A stretch of 64,000 nt of DNA from [Mycobacterium] stephanolepidis (GTDB taxonomy: Bacteria; Actinomycetota; Actinomycetes; Mycobacteriales; Mycobacteriaceae), in NCBI RefSeq assembly GCF_002356335.1, contig NZ_AP018165.1, forward strand, positions 2,480,001 to 2,544,000, read 5' to 3'. Both the position numbers and the translations under genes were made by a program. Below, in pieces: positions 16,500 to 24,261 of this stretch; the stretch's first letter is position 1; each line of letters begins with the position of its first letter. Under the pieces are notes generated by a model. That model searched no databases. It saw only the letters and a list, made by a program, of their open reading frames with translations, and had not been told where the DNA came from.

Positions 16500-17118
16500 C
16501 ACAAAGGTGAGTTATGGACGATCTGCTCGCAACATCATTTCACGCAAGGTCAGGCGCTTACCGGCCAATGCGGAGAGGAAGGAACCCGACCATGCGACTG
16601 AGGGTGCGAGGTCGTACTGGCTGCAATTCTATTGCAGGATCAGTGAACTGAAGAGCATGCGGACGTTCGGTCAATCGCTAGCCGCCTGCCGGGGCAGCAG
16701 GAGTCGATCGCACATCCGCCGCAGAAGCCAAACTATTATCTGACATAATGTGTCTTATCGGCGTTAAACCATTGCGAGTTGCATCAGATGAAAGAACTCG
16801 CACTTCCTTGGCATTCAGTCGTTTTCGCACGTCGCCCCGCGTTTCGTGACTGGATATGTCACCCAGTCCGCGTGTCTCTGTTGACCTCACGCCCAAGGTC
16901 GCCGTGGGTTTCTTTCATTAAACGATTGATTTCAACATCAAGTGAAGGCAATGATGCTGAGGATAGAATGTTCCGGACGCCGTCATGCCGCACGAGTCGA
17001 CTACCGCCACGGAACCCCCGACTTGCCATCCGGTAGTTCCACCTCTAGCTCCGGCTCCCCACAAAGAATCGTCACAGTGACGTTTCGGCCAGTCTAAGCG
17101 GGATGGGCGGTATTCAGA
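16500..17118. other. Gene-poor stretch in the IS-bounded segment
   Basis: Only short frames (up to ~85 codons) with no recognisable product and no consistent codon pattern on either strand. It is locally AT-richer than the flanks (for example 16730-16800 and 16910-16970). Probably remnant DNA from the same history as the neighbouring fragments. Confidence 0.5.
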
Positions 17119-17346
17119 GTGTTTGACGAATTACCCGGTGCCGCAGCCCGTTTGCTTCGTCTAGAGCCCGGCGTTTCGTTTCTTCGCGCCGAGGAGCGTG
17201 TAAAGCAAAGCGTTGCGAACTGGCTTGATGGCCGGGACGATCTGACATCGTCCAACATTCGATACGTCGTTAAAGGATCGTACGCAAATAACACAAACGT
17301 CCGTCAGGATAGCGATGTTGACATCGCAGTGCTGAGAACTGACTTT
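17119..17346 (+). pseudogene. N-terminal remnant of a nucleotidyltransferase (CD-NTase/OAS-like)
   Basis: About 75 residues from GTG 17119. RVKQSVANWLDG is followed by VVKGSYANNTNVRQDSDVDI, which fits the nucleotidyltransferase signature G-S-x(n)-D-x-D found in CBASS CD-NTases and related polymerases (GSYxNxTNVRxxSDxDI). After VLRTDF the frame turns into Arg-rich nonsense, and a different frame (17345-17545) takes over. The third catalytic acid, the C-terminal domain and any effector gene are missing. It is a scrap of a former defence-type or NTase gene. Confidence 0.6.
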
Positions 17347-17545
17347 CAAGCACGACCAAGACCCCAACGACAACCGCCTGTATACGCAGCCCGAGCTACA
17401 ATACGTCGTCGAAGGTCAGCATCCTCACTCCGTTCATCTCCGGTACCGCACCTGGGCGATTGTCAATCGGTTGCACGGTGGCATGGTCGACACCTGTTGC
17501 CCGCGAAGGGGAACCGTGCAGTTGCCGCGCCCAGCGGCGGCGTAA
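17345..17545 (+). pseudogene. Unidentified gene 3' fragment joined to the NTase remnant
   Basis: In the +2 frame after the NTase scrap the sequence reads FKHDQDPNDNRLYTQPEL, then VHLRYRTWAIVNRLHGGMVDTCC, and ends at TAA 17543-17545. The composition looks like genuine protein, but I cannot name it. The abrupt frame change at ~17345 suggests a recombination or deletion junction rather than a single-base slip, because the residues before and after do not form one known domain. Confidence 0.35.
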
Positions 17546-17598
17546 TCGGCCGGGAATCGGTGTCACCGGAACCGTCGCCGCGGTGTCATTGATCGACC

Positions 17599-18408
17599 TT
17601 ATTTCGGGCTCCGGGTGGACAGCACGGCAGCCAGAAATGGGTCCACGATGGTCAGGAAGCCGGCCGGATCCGAGGAAAACGGGAGGTGTCCGGTCGGCAG
17701 CAATTCCAGCCGTGAGCCCGGGATCGCGCGGTGGGTGGCGCGGCCGTACCTCAGCGGGATCGCGGTGTCCTTGGATCCCCAGACGATCAACGTCGGAGCG
17801 GTGATCCGGTCGGCACGGGCAAGCAGGTTGTGCTCAGGTGCGGCGAAGCTGCGCCACACCGCCGTCACGGTTTTGACACCCTCATCGGTGTCGGCGCGGG
17901 CCAGCACGCGGTCCAGGATCGCGCGGTCGTTAGCGCTGGCGGCACGCATATAACTGCGGGCCAGGCGTGGCAGGAGGGGACGCATCACCGCCGGCGTGCC
18001 CAGGACTCGGCAGTACGTGCGAGTGACCGCACTGCTCAGGAAACCGCTCCCGTTCACCAGCACCAGGCCCGCGACCCGATGCGGGTGAGTGATCGCGAGG
18101 CGCGCCGCGCAAAAGCCTCCTACCGAATTGCCCACAAACACCGCCGGCGGCAAGTCCAACGCCTCGACAAGGTCTTGCAGAACGTCGGCGAACAACGCCG
18201 CTCCTGGCGCCAACGACGGCGCGAGATCAGGTGATTCGCCGTGGGCGGGCCAGTCGATGGCGATCACGCGGTGACGGCTGGCGAGTTTGGGTGCGATCGT
18301 GCCGAAGTCATGGCGGTCATGCAACGTGGCATGAAGCAAGACCACCACTGCCCCACTGCCGTGATCGTCGTAGGCAATGGGGCCCACCCGGGTTTGAACA
18401 ACTGGCAT
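17599..18408 (-). CDS. Alpha/beta hydrolase (serine type)
   Basis: 269 aa from ATG 18408, chosen because AAAGGA lies 8-13 bases upstream; two upstream in-frame starts lie in the promoter palindrome region. Full triad: Ser in GNSVGG, Asp in WGSKDTAIP, His in TGHLPFSSDP; oxyanion region LLHATLHDRHDF. It is divergent from the Mpo1-like gene across a perfect TetR-type palindrome. Substrate unknown; an esterase/lipase-like or C-C hydrolase role is typical. Confidence 0.85.
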   Translation of the reverse strand: MPVVQTRVGPIAYDDHGSGAVVVLLHATLHDRHDFGTIAPKLASRHRVIAIDWPAHGESPDLAPSLAPGAALFADVLQDLVEALDLPPAVFVGNSVGGFCAARLAITHPHRVAGLVLVNGSGFLSSAVTRTYCRVLGTPAVMRPLLPRLARSYMRAASANDRAILDRVLARADTDEGVKTVTAVWRSFAAPEHNLLARADRITAPTLIVWGSKDTAIPLRYGRATHRAIPGSRLELLPTGHLPFSSDPAGFLTIVDPFLAAVLSTRSPK

Positions 18409-18426
18409 GTCGCACATCCTTTTATT

Positions 18427-18442
18427 GACCGACCGGTCGGTC
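18427..18442. promoter_or_regulatory. Perfect 16-bp palindrome (TetR-type operator candidate)
   Basis: GACCGACCGGTCGGTC is perfectly self-complementary and sits in the 77-base gap between the divergent alpha/beta hydrolase (start 18408) and Mpo1-like gene (start 18486). GACCGACCGGTCGGT-like palindromes are the common operator form for mycobacterial TetR proteins; the TetR encoded at 18844 is the natural candidate ligand. Confidence 0.65.
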
Positions 18443-18485
18443 GATGTTAGCATCAGGATCGAACCTACTGCAAGAAGGAGTTGCA

Positions 18486-18833
18486 ATGTCCATTCCCGAG
18501 CCGGAGGCCCCGTTCGTCGAGAAGATGGCGTACTACCGGACCCAGCACACCAGCCGGGGCGTGCGAGTCGTCCACCTCATCGGCATCCCGGTGATCGCGG
18601 CCGGTCTGCCGTTGCTCATCGCCAAGCCGCGCGTGGGAGTGCCGATGGTCGTCGGCGGGTGGCTGCTACAGATCGCCGGGCATGTGCTGTTCGAGCACAA
18701 TCTGCCCTCAACCCACAAGGGCTGGATCACTTACCAGCTCACCGGCGTCATCGATGTGTGCGCGCAATACGGCGAAGCACTGGCGCGGCGCAGCCGACGA
18801 AAAGCCACCCGCAACCTGTGCGCGGCCGCATAG
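18486..18833 (+). CDS. Mpo1-like (DUF962) small membrane protein
   Basis: 115 aa from ATG 18486 with AAGGAG at 18475-18480. Mpo1/YGL010w-type features: KMAYYRTQHTSRGVRVVHLIGIPVI near the N terminus with two histidines, two hydrophobic segments (residues ~34-50 and ~55-74) and FEHNLPST in the second. The family includes a yeast 2-hydroxy fatty acid dioxygenase; bacterial members are uncharacterised. It probably shares regulation with the divergent hydrolase and the downstream TetR. Confidence 0.8.
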   Translation: MSIPEPEAPFVEKMAYYRTQHTSRGVRVVHLIGIPVIAAGLPLLIAKPRVGVPMVVGGWLLQIAGHVLFEHNLPSTHKGWITYQLTGVIDVCAQYGEALARRSRRKATRNLCAAA

Positions 18834-18843
18834 AGTCCCACCA

Positions 18844-19419
18844 GTGCAATCGTCACCACCGGCAACCACCGCCGCGGTCGGACGCAAGGCCGCGGCCGCC
18901 CGAACCCGCGCAACGCTCATCGACACCGGGCTGATCCTCGCGGAACGAACTGGTCTGGCAGGGCTGAGCGTCAACGTCCTTGTCGCCGAAGCGGGCGTAT
19001 CGAAAGGCACCTTCTTTCACCACTTCGGCGACCGGTCGACCTACCTGCTGTGTTTGCACCGCGAATTCCACGACCGCATCGCCGAGCAGATCCAGGACGC
19101 CGTCGCCACGATGTCGCCCGGTCGGCGCCGCCTGATGGCCGCAGCAAACACCTATCTCGACGGCTGCCTGCAGCATCGTGGTGTGCGGGCGTTGCTTCTG
19201 GAAGCGCGCGCAGAGCCCGCCGTCAACTCAGAGATCGCCCGACGCAACGCCGATACGGCCGAGTTGTGCCGACCGGATTTCGCGGCGATCGGTCGGCAGC
19301 ACCCGCTTCAAGGGGCGCAGCTGTGGGTCGCCATGACCGCCGAAGCGGCCCTACTCGAACTGCAATCCCGCAACCGCCTGCCAGGCGCCCGCGCAGCACT
19401 CGAAGAATTCCTGCGCTAA
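18844..19419 (+). CDS. TetR-family transcriptional regulator
   Basis: 191 aa from GTG 18844, 10 bases after the Mpo1-like gene. HTH at residues ~17-60: RATLIDTGLILAERTGLAGLSVNVLVAEAGVSKGTFFHHFGDRSTYL. Probably binds the GACCGACCGGTCGGTC palindrome and controls the divergent pair. The frame is open further upstream, but that part is a shadow of the Mpo1-like gene. Confidence 0.88.
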   Translation: MQSSPPATTAAVGRKAAAARTRATLIDTGLILAERTGLAGLSVNVLVAEAGVSKGTFFHHFGDRSTYLLCLHREFHDRIAEQIQDAVATMSPGRRRLMAAANTYLDGCLQHRGVRALLLEARAEPAVNSEIARRNADTAELCRPDFAAIGRQHPLQGAQLWVAMTAEAALLELQSRNRLPGARAALEEFLR

Positions 19420-19464
19420 CACCGGACCGGCGTGAATTGTCGGCCGGTGCAATACTCAAAGACA

Positions 19465-19745
19465 ATGAACCGGCTCACCCTCACCCAGGTCACACAGATC
19501 CTCGATACCCGCGACCACGGCCAGCCGCCATGTACCCACGTACGCGACCTGCTCGACACCCGCCTGGCCGACCTCAACAAACAGATCAACGCGCTGCTCG
19601 CGCTGCGTGACACCATCACCCGGCTGCGCCAAGACGCCGAAACCCTCGACCCACATTCGTGCAGCCCGAACGAGGTCTGCCGATACCTTCAGCCTGCAGA
19701 AGTGCGATCGATCTGGCCCCAGAAAAGGCCAAGCCGCCTGCCTCG
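19465..19745 (+). pseudogene. MerR-family regulator, C-terminal coiled-coil stump cut by IS256-type insertion
   Basis: From ATG 19465 the product reads LTLTQVTQILDTRDHGQPPCTHVRDLLDTRLADLNKQINALLALRD, the post-HTH dimerisation helix of MerR proteins, then a C-terminal Cys pair (HSCSPNEVC). The N-terminal winged HTH is absent: upstream is the end of tetR. The 3' end runs into the IS at 19746, which supplies the stop codon. Non-functional as a regulator. Confidence 0.7.
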
Positions 19746-21120
19746 GGGTCTGTCAGATTAACGGTGGATCTGCTTGGCATGGTTAGTTATTCGCTGCCGG
19801 GGTAATCCGGCCTTCGAACGCGATAGCGAATGCGTTCAAAGCTGGTTTCCGCCGCATGGCCCATCGTGCCCTACCTTTGCCGGTGGGGTCTAGTGATCGG
19901 GTGACCAGATACAGGCACTTGAGAGCTGCTTGCTCGGTGGGGAAATGACCGCGGGCGCGGATTGCCCGGCGGTAGCGGGCGTTGACCGATTCGATAGCGT
20001 TCGTGGAGCAGATGACTCGCCGGATCTCGGTGTCGTAGTCCAGGAACGGCACGAACTCGCTCCAGGCGTTCTCCCAGAGTCGCATGATCGCCGGATAGCG
20101 TTGGCCCCATTTGCCGCTGAACTCGACGAAGCGTTCTTTGGCCGCGGCCTCGGTCGCTGCGGTGTAGACCGGCCGCAGATCGCGGGCCATCTCGTCCCAG
20201 TATTTGCGGGATGCGTAGCGAAAGGTATTGCGGATCAAATGGATAACGCAGGTCTGGATCACAGCAGCGGGCCAGACAGTGTTGATCGACTCGGGTAAGC
20301 CTTTGAGTCCGTCACAGACCACGATGCACACATCGGCGGTGCCACGGTTCTTGATCTCGGTCAAGACAGCAAGCCAGTATTTGGCGCCTTCACCGCCGTC
20401 CCCGGCCCACAAGCCCAGGATGTCCCGTTCACCTGCGGTGGTGACGCCGATGGCGACATAGACCGGCCGGTTGGCGACCTGGCCGTCGCGGATCTTGACG
20501 TGGATAGCGTCGATGAACATCACCGGATACACCGAATCTAGTGGCCGCCCTGCCCATTCGGCCATTTCTCCGACCACCTTATCGGTGATCTTCGAGATCG
20601 TGTCCTTCGAGACGTCAGCACCATAGACCTCACCGAAATGAGCGGCGACTTCGCCGGTGGTCAGCCCTTTGGCGGTCAGGGACAAGATGATCTGATCGAT
20701 CCCGGTCAGCCGGCGCTGGCGTTTCCGGACGATCTTCGGATCAAAGCGGGCGTCGGTATCGCGGGGCACCTCGATTTGCACCGGCCCGATCTCGGTCAGC
20801 ACCGTTTTCTCGCGGACCCCGTTGCGGGAGTTCCCGCCATTACGGCCCGCCACCTGGTGTTTTTCATAGCCCAGGTGTTCATCCATCTCCGCTTGCAGCG
20901 CGGACTCCAACACCTGTTTGGTGAGCGCATTGAGCAACCCGTCCGGGCCGACCAGCTCCACACCCTGCTCGCCGGCTTGGGCCAGCAACTGCGCGGCCAC
21001 CGCCGCGGTATCAATCTGATTCGCCATGTCATCCATGGTTTCGGTCATCATCAGTCCTTCCCGCCAAGCAACGCCCGGCGTGTTGAACCAAGTCAGATCC
21101 ACCGTTTTTCAGACAGTCCC
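19746..21120 (-). mobile_element. IS256-family insertion sequence, copy 2 (full length)
   Basis: About 1375 bp; same ends and orientation as copy 1. The right end CAGACAGTCCC is followed at once by another GACAGTCCC (21121-21129), so the terminal 9 bases are duplicated in tandem. No matching 8-9 bp duplication at the left (CTGCCTCG). It interrupts a merR stump. Confidence 0.9.
19783..21102 (-). CDS. IS256-family transposase
   Basis: 439 aa, full length for the family. An N-terminal region with DEHLGYEKHQ and NSRNGVREKTVLTEIGPV is followed by RKRQRRLTGIDQIILSL, then the DDE core FIDAIHVKIRDG, VVCDGLKGLP and NAIESVNARYRRA. Apparently intact and able to mobilise both copies. The start ATG (complement of 21100-21102) is kept because it matches copy 1; an internal Met ~18 residues in (MMTETMDDMANQ) may be the actual start. 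Confidence 0.93.
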   Translation of the reverse strand: MDLTWFNTPGVAWREGLMMTETMDDMANQIDTAAVAAQLLAQAGEQGVELVGPDGLLNALTKQVLESALQAEMDEHLGYEKHQVAGRNGGNSRNGVREKTVLTEIGPVQIEVPRDTDARFDPKIVRKRQRRLTGIDQIILSLTAKGLTTGEVAAHFGEVYGADVSKDTISKITDKVVGEMAEWAGRPLDSVYPVMFIDAIHVKIRDGQVANRPVYVAIGVTTAGERDILGLWAGDGGEGAKYWLAVLTEIKNRGTADVCIVVCDGLKGLPESINTVWPAAVIQTCVIHLIRNTFRYASRKYWDEMARDLRPVYTAATEAAAKERFVEFSGKWGQRYPAIMRLWENAWSEFVPFLDYDTEIRRVICSTNAIESVNARYRRAIRARGHFPTEQAALKCLYLVTRSLDPTGKGRARWAMRRKPALNAFAIAFEGRITPAANN

Positions 21121-21202
21121 GACAGTCCCTCCTCCGGCGAGTGTGTTTGACGGACATGGTGGTGTTTGGGCAGGACAATGGCGTTGAAGGAGAGGCGAAC
21201 CG

Positions 21203-21385
21203 ATGACTCAGATGGATGCGCAAGCCGAGATCACACGTGATGTACGTATAGAGACGGCTCGTCTGAAGTTGGAGCTCGACAAGAAGTTGCATCGCCCCAT
21301 TAGCCAGCTCGCTCAACGACTCGCGGCCGAGAAGACCAGTGACGAGCGGCGCCCGGGGGCTGACAGCCCGGATGCCGAGGACTAG
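21203..21385 (+). CDS. Small hypothetical protein, charged helix
   Basis: 60 aa from ATG 21203 with AAGGAGAGG at 21187-21195. Sequence is largely one amphipathic charged helix (RIETARLKLELDKKLHRPISQL) with an acidic tail. No family recognised. A good SD and start support translation, but it may be the surviving 5' part of a longer gene in the transposon debris. Confidence 0.45.
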   Translation: MTQMDAQAEITRDVRIETARLKLELDKKLHRPISQLAQRLAAEKTSDERRPGADSPDAED

Positions 21386-21585
21386 CCCCCCATAGTTCCC
21401 CGGGCGCCTTCGAGTGAGTCCGAGACCAGCTAAAAGTGTCGCAGCACCGCTAGTTGAAAGTCACTCGTCTCACCTCAACACGTCTCGCTACCAGTTGATA
21501 TATGCACGACGCATCACCTTGCCTGGCCCCACCGTGCGCAGAGTAACCGGGCCTGATTCGCTGGGCGCTCAATTGGGAATGCTTG

Positions 21586-22152
21586 ATGCTCAGCCGATTG
21601 GGGTGGATAGACGACCCGTCGGACAATGGCATCTTCACCACAATTCTTCGCGGTCGAATCGTCTTCAGCGATTTGTCGCCAACTGGCCAGGTTAACTATC
21701 CGGGCATGTGGTGGTTTGCTACGACGGGTACGCATGTTGGTCATGAGCCTTGACTGGAGCGCGATCATCTAATGTTGCTGGACGCTGATCCCGGTGTTGT
21801 TGCTGTGGCATCGCAGCCTTTCAGGTTCCACTGGACTGACGGCACGCACCATGTCCCTGACTATTTTGCTAGACATAGCAATGTCGGTGTGACTGTGGTC
21901 GATGTGAGGGCCGATGATCGCATCACCGATGATGATCAGCCTAGGTTCAAGTTGTCTGAAATCGCTTGTTATACAGTGGGTTGGCGTTATCGTCGGGTGG
22001 GTGCTCCTAATCCGGCGCTGGTGGTGAACGTCCGGTGGCTGTCGGGTTATCGACATCCGCGCGTTTGTCGTGATGATGTTGCTGAGACGTTGCTGGCAGC
22101 GTTCGCGACGCCGCGGAAATTGATCGGCGGTGCCCGGCAGGCCGGCGGATAG
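21586..22152 (+). pseudogene. TnsA-like transposase endonuclease subunit, nonsense-mutated
   Basis: Frame +1 from about 21586 reads NYPGMWWFATTGTHVGHEP, then TGA at 21751-21753, then LERDHLMLLDADPGVVAVASQPF, HVPDYFAR, VVDVRADDR and VNVRWLSGYRHPR. This is the actinobacterial TnsA-like heteromeric transposase endonuclease subunit; the family has ESWLERD at the interrupted spot, so TGA most likely replaces a Trp TGG codon. An internal ATG (21772) could still give a 126-aa C-terminal piece with the catalytic acids. No TnsB-like partner is in the window. The 5' boundary is uncertain. Confidence 0.7.
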
Positions 22153-22181
22153 GTGACAACTGAGCTGGCTAGCCCGGTGTG

Positions 22182-22332
22182 GGTGAGCCGAAGCCGTTCC
22201 CGCAGGAGTTCCGTGCCGATACGGTGCGAGTTGCCCGTAACCGCGATGCCGGGTGACCTTGGAGCAGATCGCCGCTGATTTCGGGATTGACCCGATGACG
22301 CTGTCGAAGTGGATAACCCTCGGCCTGGCATT
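22182..22332 (+). pseudogene. IS3-family orfA remnant with frameshift
   Basis: Reads PKPFPQEFRADTVRVARNRDAG in one frame, then after a one-base loss near 22251 TLEQIAADFGIDPMTLSKW in the next. These join into the helix-turn-helix of IS3-family OrfA. No orfB or terminal repeat is seen. Confidence 0.65.
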
Positions 22333-22365
22333 TGAGAGCTGCGGAACATAAGGCCTGGGCGGTGA

Positions 22366-23037
22366 GTGGTGACGCTGGTGGGCTATGGTGCTCTGGTGGG
22401 TTCACGCAACGCTGGCGCGTTAGGGCGGTTGCGGCGCGGGCACGGCTACCGGCCGACCGATGACGAGTTGTTGGACATATTGTTACCGGTGGTTGTTGAG
22501 TATGGTTGCGGAGCGGTAACTGTCGATCAGATCACCGACACGGGCCAGGTGACCAAGCAGACGTTGTATGCCCATTTCGGTTCGAAGGACGGGATGCTTT
22601 CCCGACTCGTCGGACGCGAGGCTGCGCTGATGCGGGCAATTTTCGACGAGGTGTCATCACCTGAGAAAATCGACGTGAGTGATCTGGCCACCTACTTGAC
22701 TGGGGCTCTTGAGCCATTCTTTAAGCACGCCGCCGCGCGCTCGCTTGGTATGCGATTGCTTGCCGATCCCACAGCGCCGCAAGTGCCGGGATTCGACAAG
22801 CAGGTTCTTGCCGATGCCGTCGCTAGAGTCATGGCCGCCTTTCACTTCTCGGATGCGGAGGCAGAAGACCCTGCCACACACCAGCACCTGCTCGTGGTGA
22901 CCATGGCCGCGAACGCCGTCATGTCCGGGGTCTTGACCGCCATCGCCCACGACATTGATCCGGCTCTGGCGGTCAAGACTTGCGCGGCGTTCATCGCAGC
23001 TGGCGCCACCGTTGTGCAGCCCGCCACATCTCGCTAG
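22366..23037 (+). CDS. TetR-family transcriptional regulator
   Basis: Up to 223 aa from GTG 22366; GTG 22396 is an alternative start. HTH: DILLPVVVEYGCGAVTVDQITDTGQVTKQTLYAHFGSKDGMLSRL. C-terminal domain of usual length. Its TAG stop (23035-23037) is made of the TA target plus the first base of an IS630 element; past the element the same TA is followed by G, so the stop is unchanged by insertion. Before insertion it lay ~110 bases from the ALDH gene and probably regulates the ALDH-MpaB operon. Confidence 0.87.
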   Translation: MVTLVGYGALVGSRNAGALGRLRRGHGYRPTDDELLDILLPVVVEYGCGAVTVDQITDTGQVTKQTLYAHFGSKDGMLSRLVGREAALMRAIFDEVSSPEKIDVSDLATYLTGALEPFFKHAAARSLGMRLLADPTAPQVPGFDKQVLADAVARVMAAFHFSDAEAEDPATHQHLLVVTMAANAVMSGVLTAIAHDIDPALAVKTCAAFIAAGATVVQPATSR

Positions 23038-24098
23038 TGGCGCGTGTTTGAAGTCTGTTGACGTTCTGCTTTTTTGAGGATTTGATCGGTGGTTTTGGTC
23101 CAGACAAACGGATGCGCGCGAGGGTTCCAGCCGTTGATGAAGGTGCGGATTGCGGTGGTCAGATCGCGGACGCTGCCGAAGGCGCCACGGTGGATGCCTT
23201 GGCGTTCGATGATGCCGAACCATACCTCGACTAGGTTCATCCACGATGCCGACGTCGGCGTGAAATATGTTTTGATCCTGGGGTTTTGGGCCAGCCAGTC
23301 GCGAACTTCGGTCTTTTTGTGGGCGGCGTAGTTGTCCATCACCAGATGAAGTTCCTGATCCGGATAGGCGCGTGCGAGGTGACGCAGGAAGGCGAGAAAC
23401 TCCTGATGGCGGTGCCTGGGCTTGCACACTTCGGTCACTTTCCCGGTGGCGACCTCCAAGGCCGCAAACAAGGTGGTGGTGCCGTGACGGACGTAGTCGT
23501 GGGTCCGACGCTCGGGCATCCCGATCTGCATGGGCAGCATCGGCGCCCTCCGATCTAACGCCCGGATCTGCGATTTTTCATCGATGCAGAGCACGACCGC
23601 ATTCTCCGGTGGCGCCAGATACAACCCGACCACATCGGTGACCTTGGCGACCAGTTCGGGATCGGTCGAGAACTTGAACGTCTCGACGCGCCACGGCGCC
23701 ACCCCATACTCACGCCACGCCTTGGCCACCGCCGAAAAACTGATCCCCAAATGATCGGCCAACAGCCGAGAACTCCGATGTGTCACACCTAGTGTCGCAG
23801 GTGAAGGCCGCAACGTCGCAGACACAATCTCGCCATGATCTAGCGTGCGCGAACGGCCAGAACGCGCCAGATCAACCAGCCCGACGATTCCCGATTCACC
23901 GTACCGAGCCCGCCACGAAATCACCGTCGGACGCGAAACCCCTGTCCGCGAAGCGATCTCAGTGTTCGAAACACCATCGGCGGCAAGCAACACAATCCGC
24001 GCCCGCTGCGCCAACCCCGCCATCACCGTCGAGGACCGCGTCAACGACACCAACTTCTCCCGGTCCCCATCCCACAAACCCAACGGAGCCACTCGCAT
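23034..24098 (-). CDS. IS630-family transposase
   Basis: 354 aa. N-terminal HTH (RIVLLAADGVSNTEIASRTGVSRPTVISWRARY), winged region, then the DDE domain: VVLCIDEKSQIRAL (D), LVMDNYAAHKKTEV (D) and TPTSASWMNLVEVWFGI (E). Full length. Its stop TAG is completed by the target TA plus the neighbouring base, so tetR and the transposase stop codons overlap in one CTAG (23034-23037). Confidence 0.95.
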   Translation of the reverse strand: MRVAPLGLWDGDREKLVSLTRSSTVMAGLAQRARIVLLAADGVSNTEIASRTGVSRPTVISWRARYGESGIVGLVDLARSGRSRTLDHGEIVSATLRPSPATLGVTHRSSRLLADHLGISFSAVAKAWREYGVAPWRVETFKFSTDPELVAKVTDVVGLYLAPPENAVVLCIDEKSQIRALDRRAPMLPMQIGMPERRTHDYVRHGTTTLFAALEVATGKVTEVCKPRHRHQEFLAFLRHLARAYPDQELHLVMDNYAAHKKTEVRDWLAQNPRIKTYFTPTSASWMNLVEVWFGIIERQGIHRGAFGSVRDLTTAIRTFINGWNPRAHPFVWTKTTDQILKKAERQQTSNTRH

Positions 24099-24148
24099 AC
24101 ATCATTGCCCCAAAGCAACACCGTAAAGCCACTTCAAACACGCGCCAC
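23037..24148 (-). mobile_element. IS630-family insertion sequence
   Basis: Perfect 18-bp inverted ends GTGGCGCGTGTTTGAAGT (23037-23054) and ACTTCAAACACGCGCCAC (24131-24148), flanked by the TA duplication (23035-23036 and 24149-24150) typical of IS630/Tc1-mariner elements. The transposase is intact. The target was the stop codon of the upstream tetR. Confidence 0.95.
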
Positions 24149-24235
24149 TAGATCTGGCACGCTCCGGCGACGGCTGTCACGGATGACGTGGTGGTCGTCC
24201 GTCGGAGCACACCCCGCCTCTATGCTTGACTGTGT

Positions 24236-24254
24236 AGTCCAACTATGTTTGACT
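24236..24254. promoter_or_regulatory. Palindromic operator candidate before the ALDH gene
   Basis: AGTCCAAC-TAT-GTTTGACT (24236-24254) is an inverted repeat with 8-bp arms and one mismatch. A further TTGACT at 24225-24230 makes a second overlapping inverted pair with AGTCCAA. It ends 7 bases before the ALDH GTG start, so a bound repressor would block the transcript. The TetR at 22366-23037, now separated by an IS630 element, is the likely ligand. Confidence 0.55.
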
Positions 24255-24261
24255 TTTAGGT

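Noticed and set aside
16507..16743. Short plus-strand frame (78 codons) after the IS256-type copy
   Set aside because: Arg/Ser-rich, no recognisable domain, and a better-placed ATG at 16514 reads in another frame to a stop after 45 codons; not supported as a gene.
14744..21129. Composite transposon formed by the two IS256 copies
   Set aside because: No shared target duplication at the outer ends (CCAGAATT versus GACAGTCC/TCCTCCGG); it may have existed, but the ends do not prove it.
24225..24250. TTGACT / TATGTT as sigma-A -35/-10 boxes before ALDH
   Set aside because: Spacing of 12 bases is too short; the elements fit better as operator half-sites.
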